Source: Candidatus Sulfuricurvum sp. RIFRC-1 (GTDB taxonomy: Bacteria; Campylobacterota; Campylobacteria; Campylobacterales; Sulfurimonadaceae). From it: a DNA stretch of 64,000 nt. Where the stretch lies: NCBI RefSeq assembly GCF_000310245.1, contig NC_020505.1, forward strand, positions 1,460,001 through 1,524,000, in the 5' to 3' direction. The notes below the pieces were generated by a model. The model had not been told where the DNA came from. It saw nothing but the letters and a program-made list of their open reading frames with translations, and searched no databases. The translations under genes were made by a program, and so were the position numbers. Shown here one piece after another: positions 56,077 through 63,800 of this stretch (position 1 is its first letter; each line of letters starts with the position of its first letter).

Positions 56077-57314
56077 TAAAAATCGCCCACATGCATCAAA
56101 ATACGGTAGAGTCCATAAGCATCACTGATACCGGAAAGTTCACGAATAGAGTGCATACCGAGCGTCGGAACCCCCACATCGATCGTCTCAATCCCCAAAC
56201 GGGTTGCAGTGATCGGACCGATCGTACTGCCACATCCCATATCACTGCGGGTGATAAAGGTTTGAATCGGAATATGCAGCGCTCTGGCACATTGTACAAA
56301 CCGCCCCTGCGTTCGAGCGGAAGTCGCGTAACGTTGATTGGAGTTGATCTTGATAGCAACCCCTTGGTTCAAAATTGGAGCGTGTTCTGACTCATGTTTG
56401 GTTGGAAAATTGGGATGCTGTGCATGGGCATTATCACACGATACCATCAAAGAACGGCGCATCAATGTGGTAAAATTTTCACCTGCGATACGGCGAAGGG
56501 TCTCTTCCACAAACGTCCCCCCTGCCCCGACATGAGAGTCACTCCCCACCTCTTCATGATCCATACACGCTAACATCATCGGATACGAGGTTTCGAGCAA
56601 AGCATTCATCCCGACATAACAGCTGAGGAGATTATCCAAACGTGCCGAGGTGATAAATTCCCCGTTGACCCCGACAAAAGAGCCTTTTTGCAGATCATAG
56701 AAACTGAGTTCATGGGCTAAAAGGGTAAGAGAGGCAGTATCTTCTTGAATCTGTGAGAGAATAAAGGTTTCGAAATCGACATCCCCCGTCGCGATGATGG
56801 GGACGATGTCACTCTGGGCGTTGATAGAGCGGGAACTGTTCGCTTCACGGTCAAGATGGATAGCAAGCGAGGGGATAAAAGCGATAGGATAATCGATAGT
56901 GATCAGAGCCTCTTTACGCACCTCTCCATCGAGATAAACAACACGTCCGGCTAACCCCAAATCACGATCAAACCACGGATTAAGAAGCACTCCACCATAG
57001 GGTTCGACTCCGAGTCGTTTTACCCCTGCGGAGGTTGTCAGAGGATTGGGTTTGAGGCGCAGATGAGGAGAATCGGTATGAGCCCCTACGATGGTGTACC
57101 CTTTTTCATTACATGGCGGATAGGTAAACGCGATAATCGAAGAGTCGTTACGGGTAACGTAGTAGTCTTTATCCTCTTCGAGATTCCAGACCTGATCCTC
57201 TTCAAGACCGATAAATCCGCGACACTCCAATGCTTTTTTAATCCATGCCACCGCATGAAACGGTGTCGGAGAAGCATCGATAAAATTGATAAGTTCTTCG
57301 TTAAATTCGCGCAT
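56076..57314 (-). CDS. apeB: M18 family aminopeptidase
   Basis: A 412-residue zinc aminopeptidase of the aspartyl aminopeptidase family (M18). Motifs are VGAHTDSPHLRLKPNP (His/Asp ligands), MLACMDHEEVGSDSHVGAGG (catalytic Glu) and DVGVPTLGMHSIRELSG (His near the end). It takes acidic residues from peptides in the cytoplasm. The stop/start with flgS shares one base. Its ribosome binding site (AAAGGG) is formed by the last codons of rhuM, which ends 2 bases upstream. Confidence 0.93.
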   Translation of the reverse strand: MREFNEELINFIDASPTPFHAVAWIKKALECRGFIGLEEDQVWNLEEDKDYYVTRNDSSIIAFTYPPCNEKGYTIVGAHTDSPHLRLKPNPLTTSAGVKRLGVEPYGGVLLNPWFDRDLGLAGRVVYLDGEVRKEALITIDYPIAFIPSLAIHLDREANSSRSINAQSDIVPIIATGDVDFETFILSQIQEDTASLTLLAHELSFYDLQKGSFVGVNGEFITSARLDNLLSCYVGMNALLETSYPMMLACMDHEEVGSDSHVGAGGTFVEETLRRIAGENFTTLMRRSLMVSCDNAHAQHPNFPTKHESEHAPILNQGVAIKINSNQRYATSARTQGRFVQCARALHIPIQTFITRSDMGCGSTIGPITATRLGIETIDVGVPTLGMHSIRELSGISDAYGLYRILMHVGDF

Positions 57315-57316
57315 AA

Positions 57317-58315
57317 TTACCCTTTCTTTTCTGTTTTTAAAAACAATCTATCAAAATCGCTCACATACTCCTTGTCTTGAACCACTCTAAATTTTTCATA
57401 TTCATCCAAAGCCAATGCAATGGCAATTTCATGAGAAATTTTGCCTTTATGATCCAATACCTCTTTTTCATTGAACTGTAAAAAAGCATCGAGTTTTGCC
57501 ACCCAATCTTTCATACTCATCACTTGTTTATTTTTGGCTTGAAACTCTGCATAATCAAGATACATTGTGACAATCCGATTGAAAAAATCCAACTCTTCTA
57601 GTGTGAGATAGTTTTTGGCTACTACCACATCGGCTCTTCTAATTTTGCCATCGGGTGAGTTTTTCCAGCTTGTAAGTCCAATGTTGTCTTTATTGCTACC
57701 CACTCGATTATAGATGATTTCAGCAGCTGTCTCGCCTACTATCGCCCAATGGAGTTTATTTTGCACGGTCGCAAAAAACTCTCTACTCGTTTCGTGATTT
57801 GGGTCATAGTCCGCACTGCACTGCGCATAAATATCGGTAATCTTCTGATAAAGCCGCCGCTCACTGCTTCGTACATCTCGGATTCGCTCCAACTGCTCAT
57901 CAAAATAGTCTTTGCCAAATATCTGCCTCGGGTCTTTGAGCCGTTCATCATCCATCGTAAAACCTTTGATGATAAACTCTTTTAGGTGTTGAGTAGCCCA
58001 TTGACGGAACCTTGTCCCTTGGAGTGATTTTACCCTATAGCCTACGGAAATTATAATATCAAGATTATAAAACTTTATAGGCTTGTCTGAATGAGCAATG
58101 TGCAAATTTTGCACATTGCTTTTTTCTTCCAGTTCACCCTCTTTAAAGATATTATTAATATGTTTTGTGATGACGGTTCTGTCTCGCCCAAAAAGCCCTG
58201 CCATCTGTTCTTGTGTCAGCCATACTGTCTCATCTTGCAGCAGCACATCGACTTTGATTTTTCCGTTTTCGGATTTGTAGAGTAAAAACTGTGTTGGTTG
58301 GAGTTGGTTTTTCAT
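57317..58315 (-). CDS. RhuM family protein
   Basis: 332 residues. N-terminal winged-helix-like DNA-binding part (VWLTQEQMAGLFGRDRTVIT), then the family's KFYNLDIIISVGYRVKSLQG block and a helical C terminus. RhuM proteins were named in a Salmonella pathogenicity island and are scattered on mobile islands. Biochemical function is not established. It is downstream of a toxin-antitoxin pair with a 77-base gap and upstream of the M18 gene with no gap. Confidence 0.9.
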   Translation of the reverse strand: MKNQLQPTQFLLYKSENGKIKVDVLLQDETVWLTQEQMAGLFGRDRTVITKHINNIFKEGELEEKSNVQNLHIAHSDKPIKFYNLDIIISVGYRVKSLQGTRFRQWATQHLKEFIIKGFTMDDERLKDPRQIFGKDYFDEQLERIRDVRSSERRLYQKITDIYAQCSADYDPNHETSREFFATVQNKLHWAIVGETAAEIIYNRVGSNKDNIGLTSWKNSPDGKIRRADVVVAKNYLTLEELDFFNRIVTMYLDYAEFQAKNKQVMSMKDWVAKLDAFLQFNEKEVLDHKGKISHEIAIALALDEYEKFRVVQDKEYVSDFDRLFLKTEKKG

Positions 58316-58392
58316 CTACTTTTCCCTCTCTACAAAATTCTTATATTATAGCTCTCGACATTGTATCACTACTAAAATATGGCAAAATGCAA

Positions 58393-58662
58393 TCATTCTC
58401 CATAATGGCTCCACATCCGCAATACCCTCACCGTTTTACTCTCTTCGATCACCTGATAGACCAAACGGTGCTTGATATTGATACGGCGAGAGTAGGCTCC
58501 GCTGAGATTTCCGACGAGCTTTTCATAACTGGGCGGGTTTTGGAACGGGTTAACTTTGATAATTTCGATCAACTCTTTTGCCTTATCAGCTAATCCGTGA
58601 GCAGAGAGATTTTTGGCATCTTTTTGTGCCTCTTTGCTGTAGAGGATCGTATATTTTACCAT
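58393..58662 (-). CDS. yoeB: Txe/YoeB family mRNA interferase toxin
   Basis: An 89-residue RelE-fold toxin that cleaves mRNA on the ribosome. The YoeB pattern is clear: KLVGNLSGAYSRRINIKHRL and the C-terminal MWSHYGE with the catalytic His. E and R residues of the active site are in the same positions by eye. It overlaps its antitoxin by 7 bases, the usual order antitoxin-toxin. Confidence 0.95.
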   Translation of the reverse strand: MVKYTILYSKEAQKDAKNLSAHGLADKAKELIEIIKVNPFQNPPSYEKLVGNLSGAYSRRINIKHRLVYQVIEESKTVRVLRMWSHYGE

Positions 58663-58901
58663 TCGACCGTTTCACTAAATTCGCTATCAGGTGCATTCAT
58701 GGCATCCGTAATCGATTGTGCCATATTCGAGATTGTGGTGAGGTACAACGTCTCTTCTATCGCCCTCCAGTCCTCTTGGGAAACCATAACGGCGTTGTGG
58801 CGTTTGCCTGTGATAATGATCGGTTCGTGGCTCTGTGCCGTCTCATCTATAAGATTATAAATATCAGATCGAGCTTGACTGGCGGTTATAACTTTGGTCA
58901 T
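58656..58901 (-). CDS. yefM: YefM/Phd family antitoxin
   Basis: 81 residues. The Phd/YefM start ITASQARSDIYNLIDET, then EPIIITGKRHNAVMVSQEDW for DNA binding, and an acidic C terminus (APDSEFSETVEW) that would wrap the toxin. It probably represses its own promoter in the 59-base spacer upstream, as is known for the family. Confidence 0.95.
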   Translation of the reverse strand: MTKVITASQARSDIYNLIDETAQSHEPIIITGKRHNAVMVSQEDWRAIEETLYLTTISNMAQSITDAMNAPDSEFSETVEW

Positions 58902-58960
58902 AGGTGCTCCTTAGTAACAAATCGTACCTAAAAGCGTACGTTTTGTCAAATGAAACCAAT

Positions 58961-60532
58961 TTACTGATATTTTTTTATCAAATACCGTGCCATGCTAATG
59001 CCCGTACTATTTATTTTGTATTTAACCGGATTACCTTTTTTAGCATCATAATATGGATGAAAATTTTGATTAAAATAGCGACTTATGTTATCTTTATGCT
59101 TTTTAATATTCAGTATCTTTTCTATTAATACTGACAGTTCTGTGGTAGTATAAACTTTTTCTTCATTATTCTCTAGGCATCTATTATCATCTAAATATAA
59201 AGTAATAAGAATCGATTCTTCGAGTTTCAAACCTTGCGATGCTATTTTATGCTCTGATTTTTCCATCTGGCTATCAGGCAAAATATCTTTATACTTATTT
59301 TCAAATTTTAAATAGAAATCATCACGACTTTGTTCATTTAATAATTCGTTTTCTTGATATATTACACGCATCTCTTTCAAACCCATATCGGCTTGCTGAC
59401 GATCTTTTTCTTCAAATTTTTCAAAAGTAATTTCGTCATCTTTGCGTTTTCGGTTCTTATTACGCTCATACCGTATTTCAATATCTGCATCAATATACAC
59501 AATATTAATATCACATTTATATTTTTCCAAAAAACACTGAATTTCTTGAGGGTTACGAAAACCGCTAATAATGACAGGAGTATCTTTTAATCGATTCATG
59601 TGTTCAACGATCAAATCAGCAACAATACAGGGATTTTCCAAAAGAGCTTCCTGTGCAAAATCTCCAATTTTTAAATCAGTATTGACCCCGTGCAACTCAT
59701 AAAATTTCTGATGCATAAAATCACTGGCTTCAAGATGGAAATAACCGTATTTTTCAGCGAGATGACTTGCAAGTGTACTTTTACCTGCACATGTAGGTCC
59801 AACTAAAATCAGATGATCGAAATAGAGTGGTAATACATGTTGCTTAATCAAGGGAGCAGTTTTTTCCTTGATAAAACCTTCTTCTTTTAGAAACAAAAGA
59901 ACTTGATCAAAAGCTTTTTTCCTAAAATCATAAACTTCTGATCTTTGAACTGTCATGGCACCAAGTGGAGTATTATTTTCTGGAGTAAACCATTTGTTAA
60001 ATGTTTTATTATCAAGCCAAGGATAGGATGGATTTGTCGCATATTCATACTCAGTGGTGACAATATTACCCTCTACTGTCCCCGTAAACTGTTTGTAATC
60101 TATACTGTATTTATCCCGTAACTTTTTTGGTAGATGTAAAATTATGTCAGAGCGAACAAAGCTTTTTCGATTGTTTCCCTTAGCTATTAACATCTCATCA
60201 AGCATCTCAAAGGTATGTTCTTTCATCCAATACTTGATGTCAAGTCCCGGCACTTCTTCCCCGTTTTCACTGAGAGCTTCAATCATAACTGAGGTATCTT
60301 CGATAATAAAAAACTTCTCATCAGGATTGGAAACATTTTTACTAAACCGTTCAAGTGCATCTTTATAACTTTCGCTTAAAAGCTCTTCTCTAACGTAAAT
60401 ACGGGGTTCTACATATCCAATGCCGTAGTTTTTTTGTTTCGCAATAGTAATCGGATATTCACGCGCCAAATACTGCACATGGGCAAGTTTAATACGGCTT
60501 GATGTGATAAAGATTATTTCGAGGTTAGTCAT
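58961..60532 (-). CDS. HAM1-like pyrophosphatase fused to a P-loop kinase-like domain and C-terminal extension
   Basis: 523 residues from ATG 60532 (MTNLEIIFITSSRIKLAHVQ), overlapping the GHMP gene stop by 8 bases; an in-frame ATG at 60550 is an alternative. Residues about 1-225 read as a HAM1/RdgB domain: ITSS start, EDTS at the EDSG position (85-87 in the longer numbering), FTGTVEGNIVTTE, and VYDFRKKAFDQ for the SHRxKAL motif. RdgB-type enzymes remove non-canonical purine NTPs. A kinase-like P-loop domain follows (GPTCAGKS near 251-258), with ISGFRNPQEIQ resembling archaeal UPF0200/dephospho-CoA kinase-like proteins. The C terminus (about 430-529) looks like a small helical/winged domain. 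I know no named protein with this order. Confidence 0.7.
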   Translation of the reverse strand: MTNLEIIFITSSRIKLAHVQYLAREYPITIAKQKNYGIGYVEPRIYVREELLSESYKDALERFSKNVSNPDEKFFIIEDTSVMIEALSENGEEVPGLDIKYWMKEHTFEMLDEMLIAKGNNRKSFVRSDIILHLPKKLRDKYSIDYKQFTGTVEGNIVTTEYEYATNPSYPWLDNKTFNKWFTPENNTPLGAMTVQRSEVYDFRKKAFDQVLLFLKEEGFIKEKTAPLIKQHVLPLYFDHLILVGPTCAGKSTLASHLAEKYGYFHLEASDFMHQKFYELHGVNTDLKIGDFAQEALLENPCIVADLIVEHMNRLKDTPVIISGFRNPQEIQCFLEKYKCDINIVYIDADIEIRYERNKNRKRKDDEITFEKFEEKDRQQADMGLKEMRVIYQENELLNEQSRDDFYLKFENKYKDILPDSQMEKSEHKIASQGLKLEESILITLYLDDNRCLENNEEKVYTTTELSVLIEKILNIKKHKDNISRYFNQNFHPYYDAKKGNPVKYKINSTGISMARYLIKKYQ

Positions 60533-61502
60533 GGATAATGATGCGTCCAATATTATTAGGTCGAGTCACACTCAGATCACATTCGGGTAAGAGTTTTTTA
60601 GCATTTTTAATAACGTTTTGCATATCCTCCGCGATAAAAAAAAGCGATGCGCCAAGACTAGACATCCCTATGGCAGTTGCACCCGCTTTGTATAGCACCT
60701 GCTCCATTTGTTTGATGCTATCCCCATAGAGGTGTCGTTCAGCACTTTTCCATCGACATGCCTGAATATTTTTGATCGCTTCGCTGAATGTTGCCCTATT
60801 ATCTTCTTTAATCCCGCCCAATACCCCATAAACGACATGATAAAGAGTTTCATACGATTCGGAGGGTTCTATCGGGCAGGTTTGACTAAAAAAAGCTTTT
60901 TCTTCTACTTCATTTTTAGACATTATGTATTTTGGTATGCAAAGACCAATTTCCCAATCGGGCATTGGCTCGTGTAAAAGAGCCAAAGGAGATGATGGAT
61001 GTTTCTCAGTCGCACATGAGGGGAGAAAGTTTTCCCCCTGATCTCCCCGTCCGATATCAAATACATAACCGCCATTGAAATAGGTATGGATACCGATACC
61101 CGATGTCCCGCCTCTACCTGAAGCATTGATGATCTCTTGTTCTGTATACTCTGAACCATTGATAAGATAGAGAAGTTCCAATGATGCAAGACGAATCGCT
61201 GTCCCTGTTCCAAATCCCATATGAGATGCCACATCGCCGGAAATTTCAATGATACATTTTTGGACAAAGTTTTTTTGATCGGCTGTTTGTTCGAGGACGT
61301 TCAGTAACCGTTGTTTCTCATCCATACTGAAACCACGTACACGATGATCGATAATCTCGAAACTTTGAAAATTCTCGCCACGTATGTTCAATGACGGTTC
61401 TTCAATCGCAAAACCAAAACCACCGTTTTGGCGGTAACCATTACTGTGGAGAGATATAAGAGTGGTATGAATACGGCTATTAATTTTAATCTGCACGAGC
61501 AT
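60525..61502 (-). CDS. GHMP-family, beta-ribofuranosylaminobenzene 5'-phosphate synthase-like
   Basis: About 325 residues from ATG 61502 (GTG 61496 and ATG 61520 are alternatives; all overlap the upstream PLD-like gene's end). Residue numbers below count from 61520. GHMP ATP/phosphate loop SHMGFGTGTAIR at 99-110 corresponds to the HVGLGSGTQ of beta-RFAP synthase. The second family block is GRGGTSGIGIHTYFNGG at 135-151. RIHTTLISLH near the start also fits. In methanogens the enzyme condenses PRPP with p-aminobenzoate or 4-hydroxybenzoate, losing CO2, to start methanopterin. No other methanopterin gene is visible. Its partner is the HAM1 fusion just downstream. Confidence 0.8.
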   Translation of the reverse strand: MLVQIKINSRIHTTLISLHSNGYRQNGGFGFAIEEPSLNIRGENFQSFEIIDHRVRGFSMDEKQRLLNVLEQTADQKNFVQKCIIEISGDVASHMGFGTGTAIRLASLELLYLINGSEYTEQEIINASGRGGTSGIGIHTYFNGGYVFDIGRGDQGENFLPSCATEKHPSSPLALLHEPMPDWEIGLCIPKYIMSKNEVEEKAFFSQTCPIEPSESYETLYHVVYGVLGGIKEDNRATFSEAIKNIQACRWKSAERHLYGDSIKQMEQVLYKAGATAIGMSSLGASLFFIAEDMQNVIKNAKKLLPECDLSVTRPNNIGRIIIHD

Positions 61503-62214
61503 TAGCCCATTCATTTTCAAAATATTCTATATATTTTTTTGCAAATAGACTTTCAGTAATCATATGTAGTGCAGGAGTTTGTCTACTTGTAATCCCCGAA
61601 AAAACAGGACCAATAAAACATTGATTGTCATAAACGAATATACTTTGAGTTGGAATATGATCATAATATTCAACTTGAAAATTTGAATATTGAGCTTTTA
61701 ATTTATTTAATGTTGGCTGTGCATTGTCATATTTGTTTTTTGCCTTTTCATCATTCAGATTGAGTTTATTTGCTACTAAAATTTTTACTTCGATACCTTG
61801 AGCCAGTTTAGATAATAAAATCTTTTTTTCTGCTACTGAGTTATCTTCATCAGCAAAATCTTTTAAAAAATCATCCACTGTATTTCCCATAATCCAAAGT
61901 CTAGTTTTAAGATTATTTATAGTTTCTCGATAAGTATCTTCATTATACTTATTACTCAAAATATTAATAACACCCAATTTTTCAAATTTATCATATTTTT
62001 TATGTTCATACCATGACAGCAAAAATTGAGTGCATGCCACAATAAAACCCACAGTCAAACCACTTATAATTGATGATATATTCGCATCAATATTAGTTTT
62101 TGAATTTGAACTCCATACAAATAAATACATTGATAACAAACCTACAACAAATAAAAACAAAAGTAATATAATCCATCGCATTGGAAAATTAACTTTTTCG
62201 GAAAAAATTATCAT
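61486..62214 (-). CDS. Two-TM protein with degenerate PLD-like C terminus
   Basis: 242 residues. Two TM helices (about 13-33 and 46-68) precede a cytoplasmic domain. It contains RLWIMGNTVDDFLKDF (a PLD-like start), EVKILVAN (beta strand) and DHIPTQSIFVYDNQCFIGP at 185-203. The last resembles the HKD region of phospholipase D-like proteins, but with H186 and D196 spaced differently and no Lys. So either a variant nuclease/lipase or an inactive fold. Tight overlaps with its neighbours (4 bases upstream, and at its end) indicate cotranscription. Function not assigned. Confidence 0.6.
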   Translation of the reverse strand: MIIFSEKVNFPMRWIILLLFLFVVGLLSMYLFVWSSNSKTNIDANISSIISGLTVGFIVACTQFLLSWYEHKKYDKFEKLGVINILSNKYNEDTYRETINNLKTRLWIMGNTVDDFLKDFADEDNSVAEKKILLSKLAQGIEVKILVANKLNLNDEKAKNKYDNAQPTLNKLKAQYSNFQVEYYDHIPTQSIFVYDNQCFIGPVFSGITSRQTPALHMITESLFAKKYIEYFENEWANARAD

Positions 62215-63386
62215 TTTGGTATCCCTATTAACAAGATTTCAGTGCGTTTTGCTTTTGCCAATGCATGGCTGAGTGGTTGAAGATTCAGAATTACTTTTTT
62301 AAAATGTAAATGGAAAAAAACTTCTAGCTCTTTTACACTTGGAATGGCATTTGTCATATATGAAAGTACAACAATAGAATTTTTATGCTGTTCTATAAGA
62401 TTAAAAAGTCTTTGGGTGAATTGATGTTTTGATTCCCATTTTTTAATATGTGGATTCATATGAAGCATCTTCGTCTTATGACTATCATCTATCATCAAAT
62501 GCCACTTATCATATTGAGCTATCCCCTCTAAAAAATGATATTTTTTCCAATAACCATCATTTTTTGTAGTATCCGAAATATACGGAGGATCAATGTAAAT
62601 TAAATCATATTTAGCCGGTATTTCTTCAGCACTCGACGGAGATAAAATACAAAAATCATGTTCATGACGATTTGGTAGTTTATGTAATTCATAAAGAATT
62701 TTTTTTGCTGTTTCAGGAAATGGTGTATTCCATGTTGTGAGATTGCCAAAACTACGTTTAACATCTGCATTCCGAAGATATAAATTAGCACGATGAAATA
62801 AATTATATGGACGTTTCATCATGGAAGCCTGAAATAGTACATATAAACATAATTCTCTATCAGATTTATTTTTAAGACTTTTTATTGCTTCGATAGCTCC
62901 ATCAAGCCAATGATTTTCTTCATCTGTAAAATAAATAGTTTGAAATGTTTGAGAGATAAACCCCGTTTGGATAGGCGTAATATTATTAAAAAAGTTTTCA
63001 AATTTGATCAGTTGTTTACTACTGATTCCACCGCGTAAAAGGACGTTAGCCGATATTGTATTGGATTGTAATGCATCATGAAAAGTTACGTTTTTGCCCA
63101 TTGCTTGAAAAAGCAAAGATACGCTTGCCGTTCCACCGAAACAGTCTAAAACTGTTTGATATTCTAAATCTTTTAAATTTTCATATATCCAACCGAGAAT
63201 TCGCTTTTTACTACCGTAATAACGTGTTTTTGGAAAAAGTGTCAAATATTCATGAATAGTAGTATTTGTTTGTGAGGATTGAGGATAAAAAGACTTATCC
63301 AAACACTCTTCTTCACCAAACTCTATCCCATAATTTTTAAGTTTATTAATATTATTTGTTTTCAGCAAGAGAAAGCCACTCCTCAT
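62211..63386 (-). CDS. D12-class DNA adenine N6-methyltransferase
   Basis: About 391 residues; ATG 63386 or 63398, or a later TTG. The gene overlaps the end of the chorismate mutase. SAM-binding motif X RYYGSKKRIL (59-68 in the longer numbering), motif I DCFGGTASVS (85-94) and catalytic motif IV DPPY (270-273, IYIDPPYISD) identify a Dam-like class. The N-terminal 50 residues before motif X are extra. There is no restriction endonuclease next to it, so it is an orphan methylase or part of a larger defence or mobile locus. Its target sequence cannot be read. Confidence 0.88.
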   Translation of the reverse strand: MRSGFLLLKTNNINKLKNYGIEFGEEECLDKSFYPQSSQTNTTIHEYLTLFPKTRYYGSKKRILGWIYENLKDLEYQTVLDCFGGTASVSLLFQAMGKNVTFHDALQSNTISANVLLRGGISSKQLIKFENFFNNITPIQTGFISQTFQTIYFTDEENHWLDGAIEAIKSLKNKSDRELCLYVLFQASMMKRPYNLFHRANLYLRNADVKRSFGNLTTWNTPFPETAKKILYELHKLPNRHEHDFCILSPSSAEEIPAKYDLIYIDPPYISDTTKNDGYWKKYHFLEGIAQYDKWHLMIDDSHKTKMLHMNPHIKKWESKHQFTQRLFNLIEQHKNSIVVLSYMTNAIPSVKELEVFFHLHFKKVILNLQPLSHALAKAKRTEILLIGIPK

Positions 63387-63648
63387 GTTCAAGCCCAATA
63401 CTATGCTCGATCAACTCCGAAAACAATTTTTCCATAAAATCAGGGTCTAAACCCTTTTCATCTGCTTGAAGTCGTATCGATAAAAGCATAGAGGTTATCC
63501 GTTCGGGAACACGAACTCCGGTTTCTCCTACAGGAGAATCTTTAAACGGTGCGGCAGAGAGGACAAGAGAGCGACGGTCGGCGATGAGAGCAATAATTTT
63601 GCTATCGATTTTATCAATAGCACTCCGAATATCTGGCAAACTCGTCAT
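63352..63648 (-). CDS. AroQ-fold chorismate mutase, PchB-like
   Basis: 98 residues from ATG 63648 after GAGGG. All-helical AroQ pattern: RSAIDKIDSKIIALIADRRS, AAPFK, VRVPERITSML and ADEKGLDPDFMEKLF. The AAxFK and PER features look closer to PchB (isochorismate pyruvate lyase, yielding salicylate) than to AroQ of the P-protein. Either reaction is possible. It is the first gene of the five-gene accessory cluster and overlaps the methylase gene. A stand-alone chorismate enzyme here is odd for a housekeeping role. Confidence 0.8.
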   Translation of the reverse strand: MTSLPDIRSAIDKIDSKIIALIADRRSLVLSAAPFKDSPVGETGVRVPERITSMLLSIRLQADEKGLDPDFMEKLFSELIEHSIGLEHEEWLSLAENK

Positions 63649-63651
63649 CAA

Positions 63652-63768
63652 ACCCTCATTAAATCACTTAAATTAATTATATTTCTTAATATAATACCGT
63701 ATTTTATCTCTAAATCAAATCCACATCTTCCAATGCACCTAACTCTTCTATCACTGTATCACTACCTA
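63652..63768. other. Divergent AT-rich spacer upstream of the PchB-like gene
   Basis: Very AT-rich (TTAATTATATTTCTTAATAT) with -10-like words on the minus strand (TATTAT, TATATT) for the mutase-methylase cluster. No gene is supported. Confidence 0.4.
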
Positions 63769-63797
63769 TTGACATCATCGTCAATAAGGCGTATAAT
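63769..63797 (+). promoter_or_regulatory. Consensus sigma-70 promoter, TTGACA-17-TATAAT
   Basis: TTGACA is at 63769-63774 and TATAAT at 63792-63797, with a spacer of exactly 17 bases. All 12 positions match consensus. A TTGAC/GTCAA palindrome overlaps the -35. It reads away from the accessory cluster. Transcription would begin near 63804. Confidence 0.85.
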
Positions 63798-63800
63798 TTT

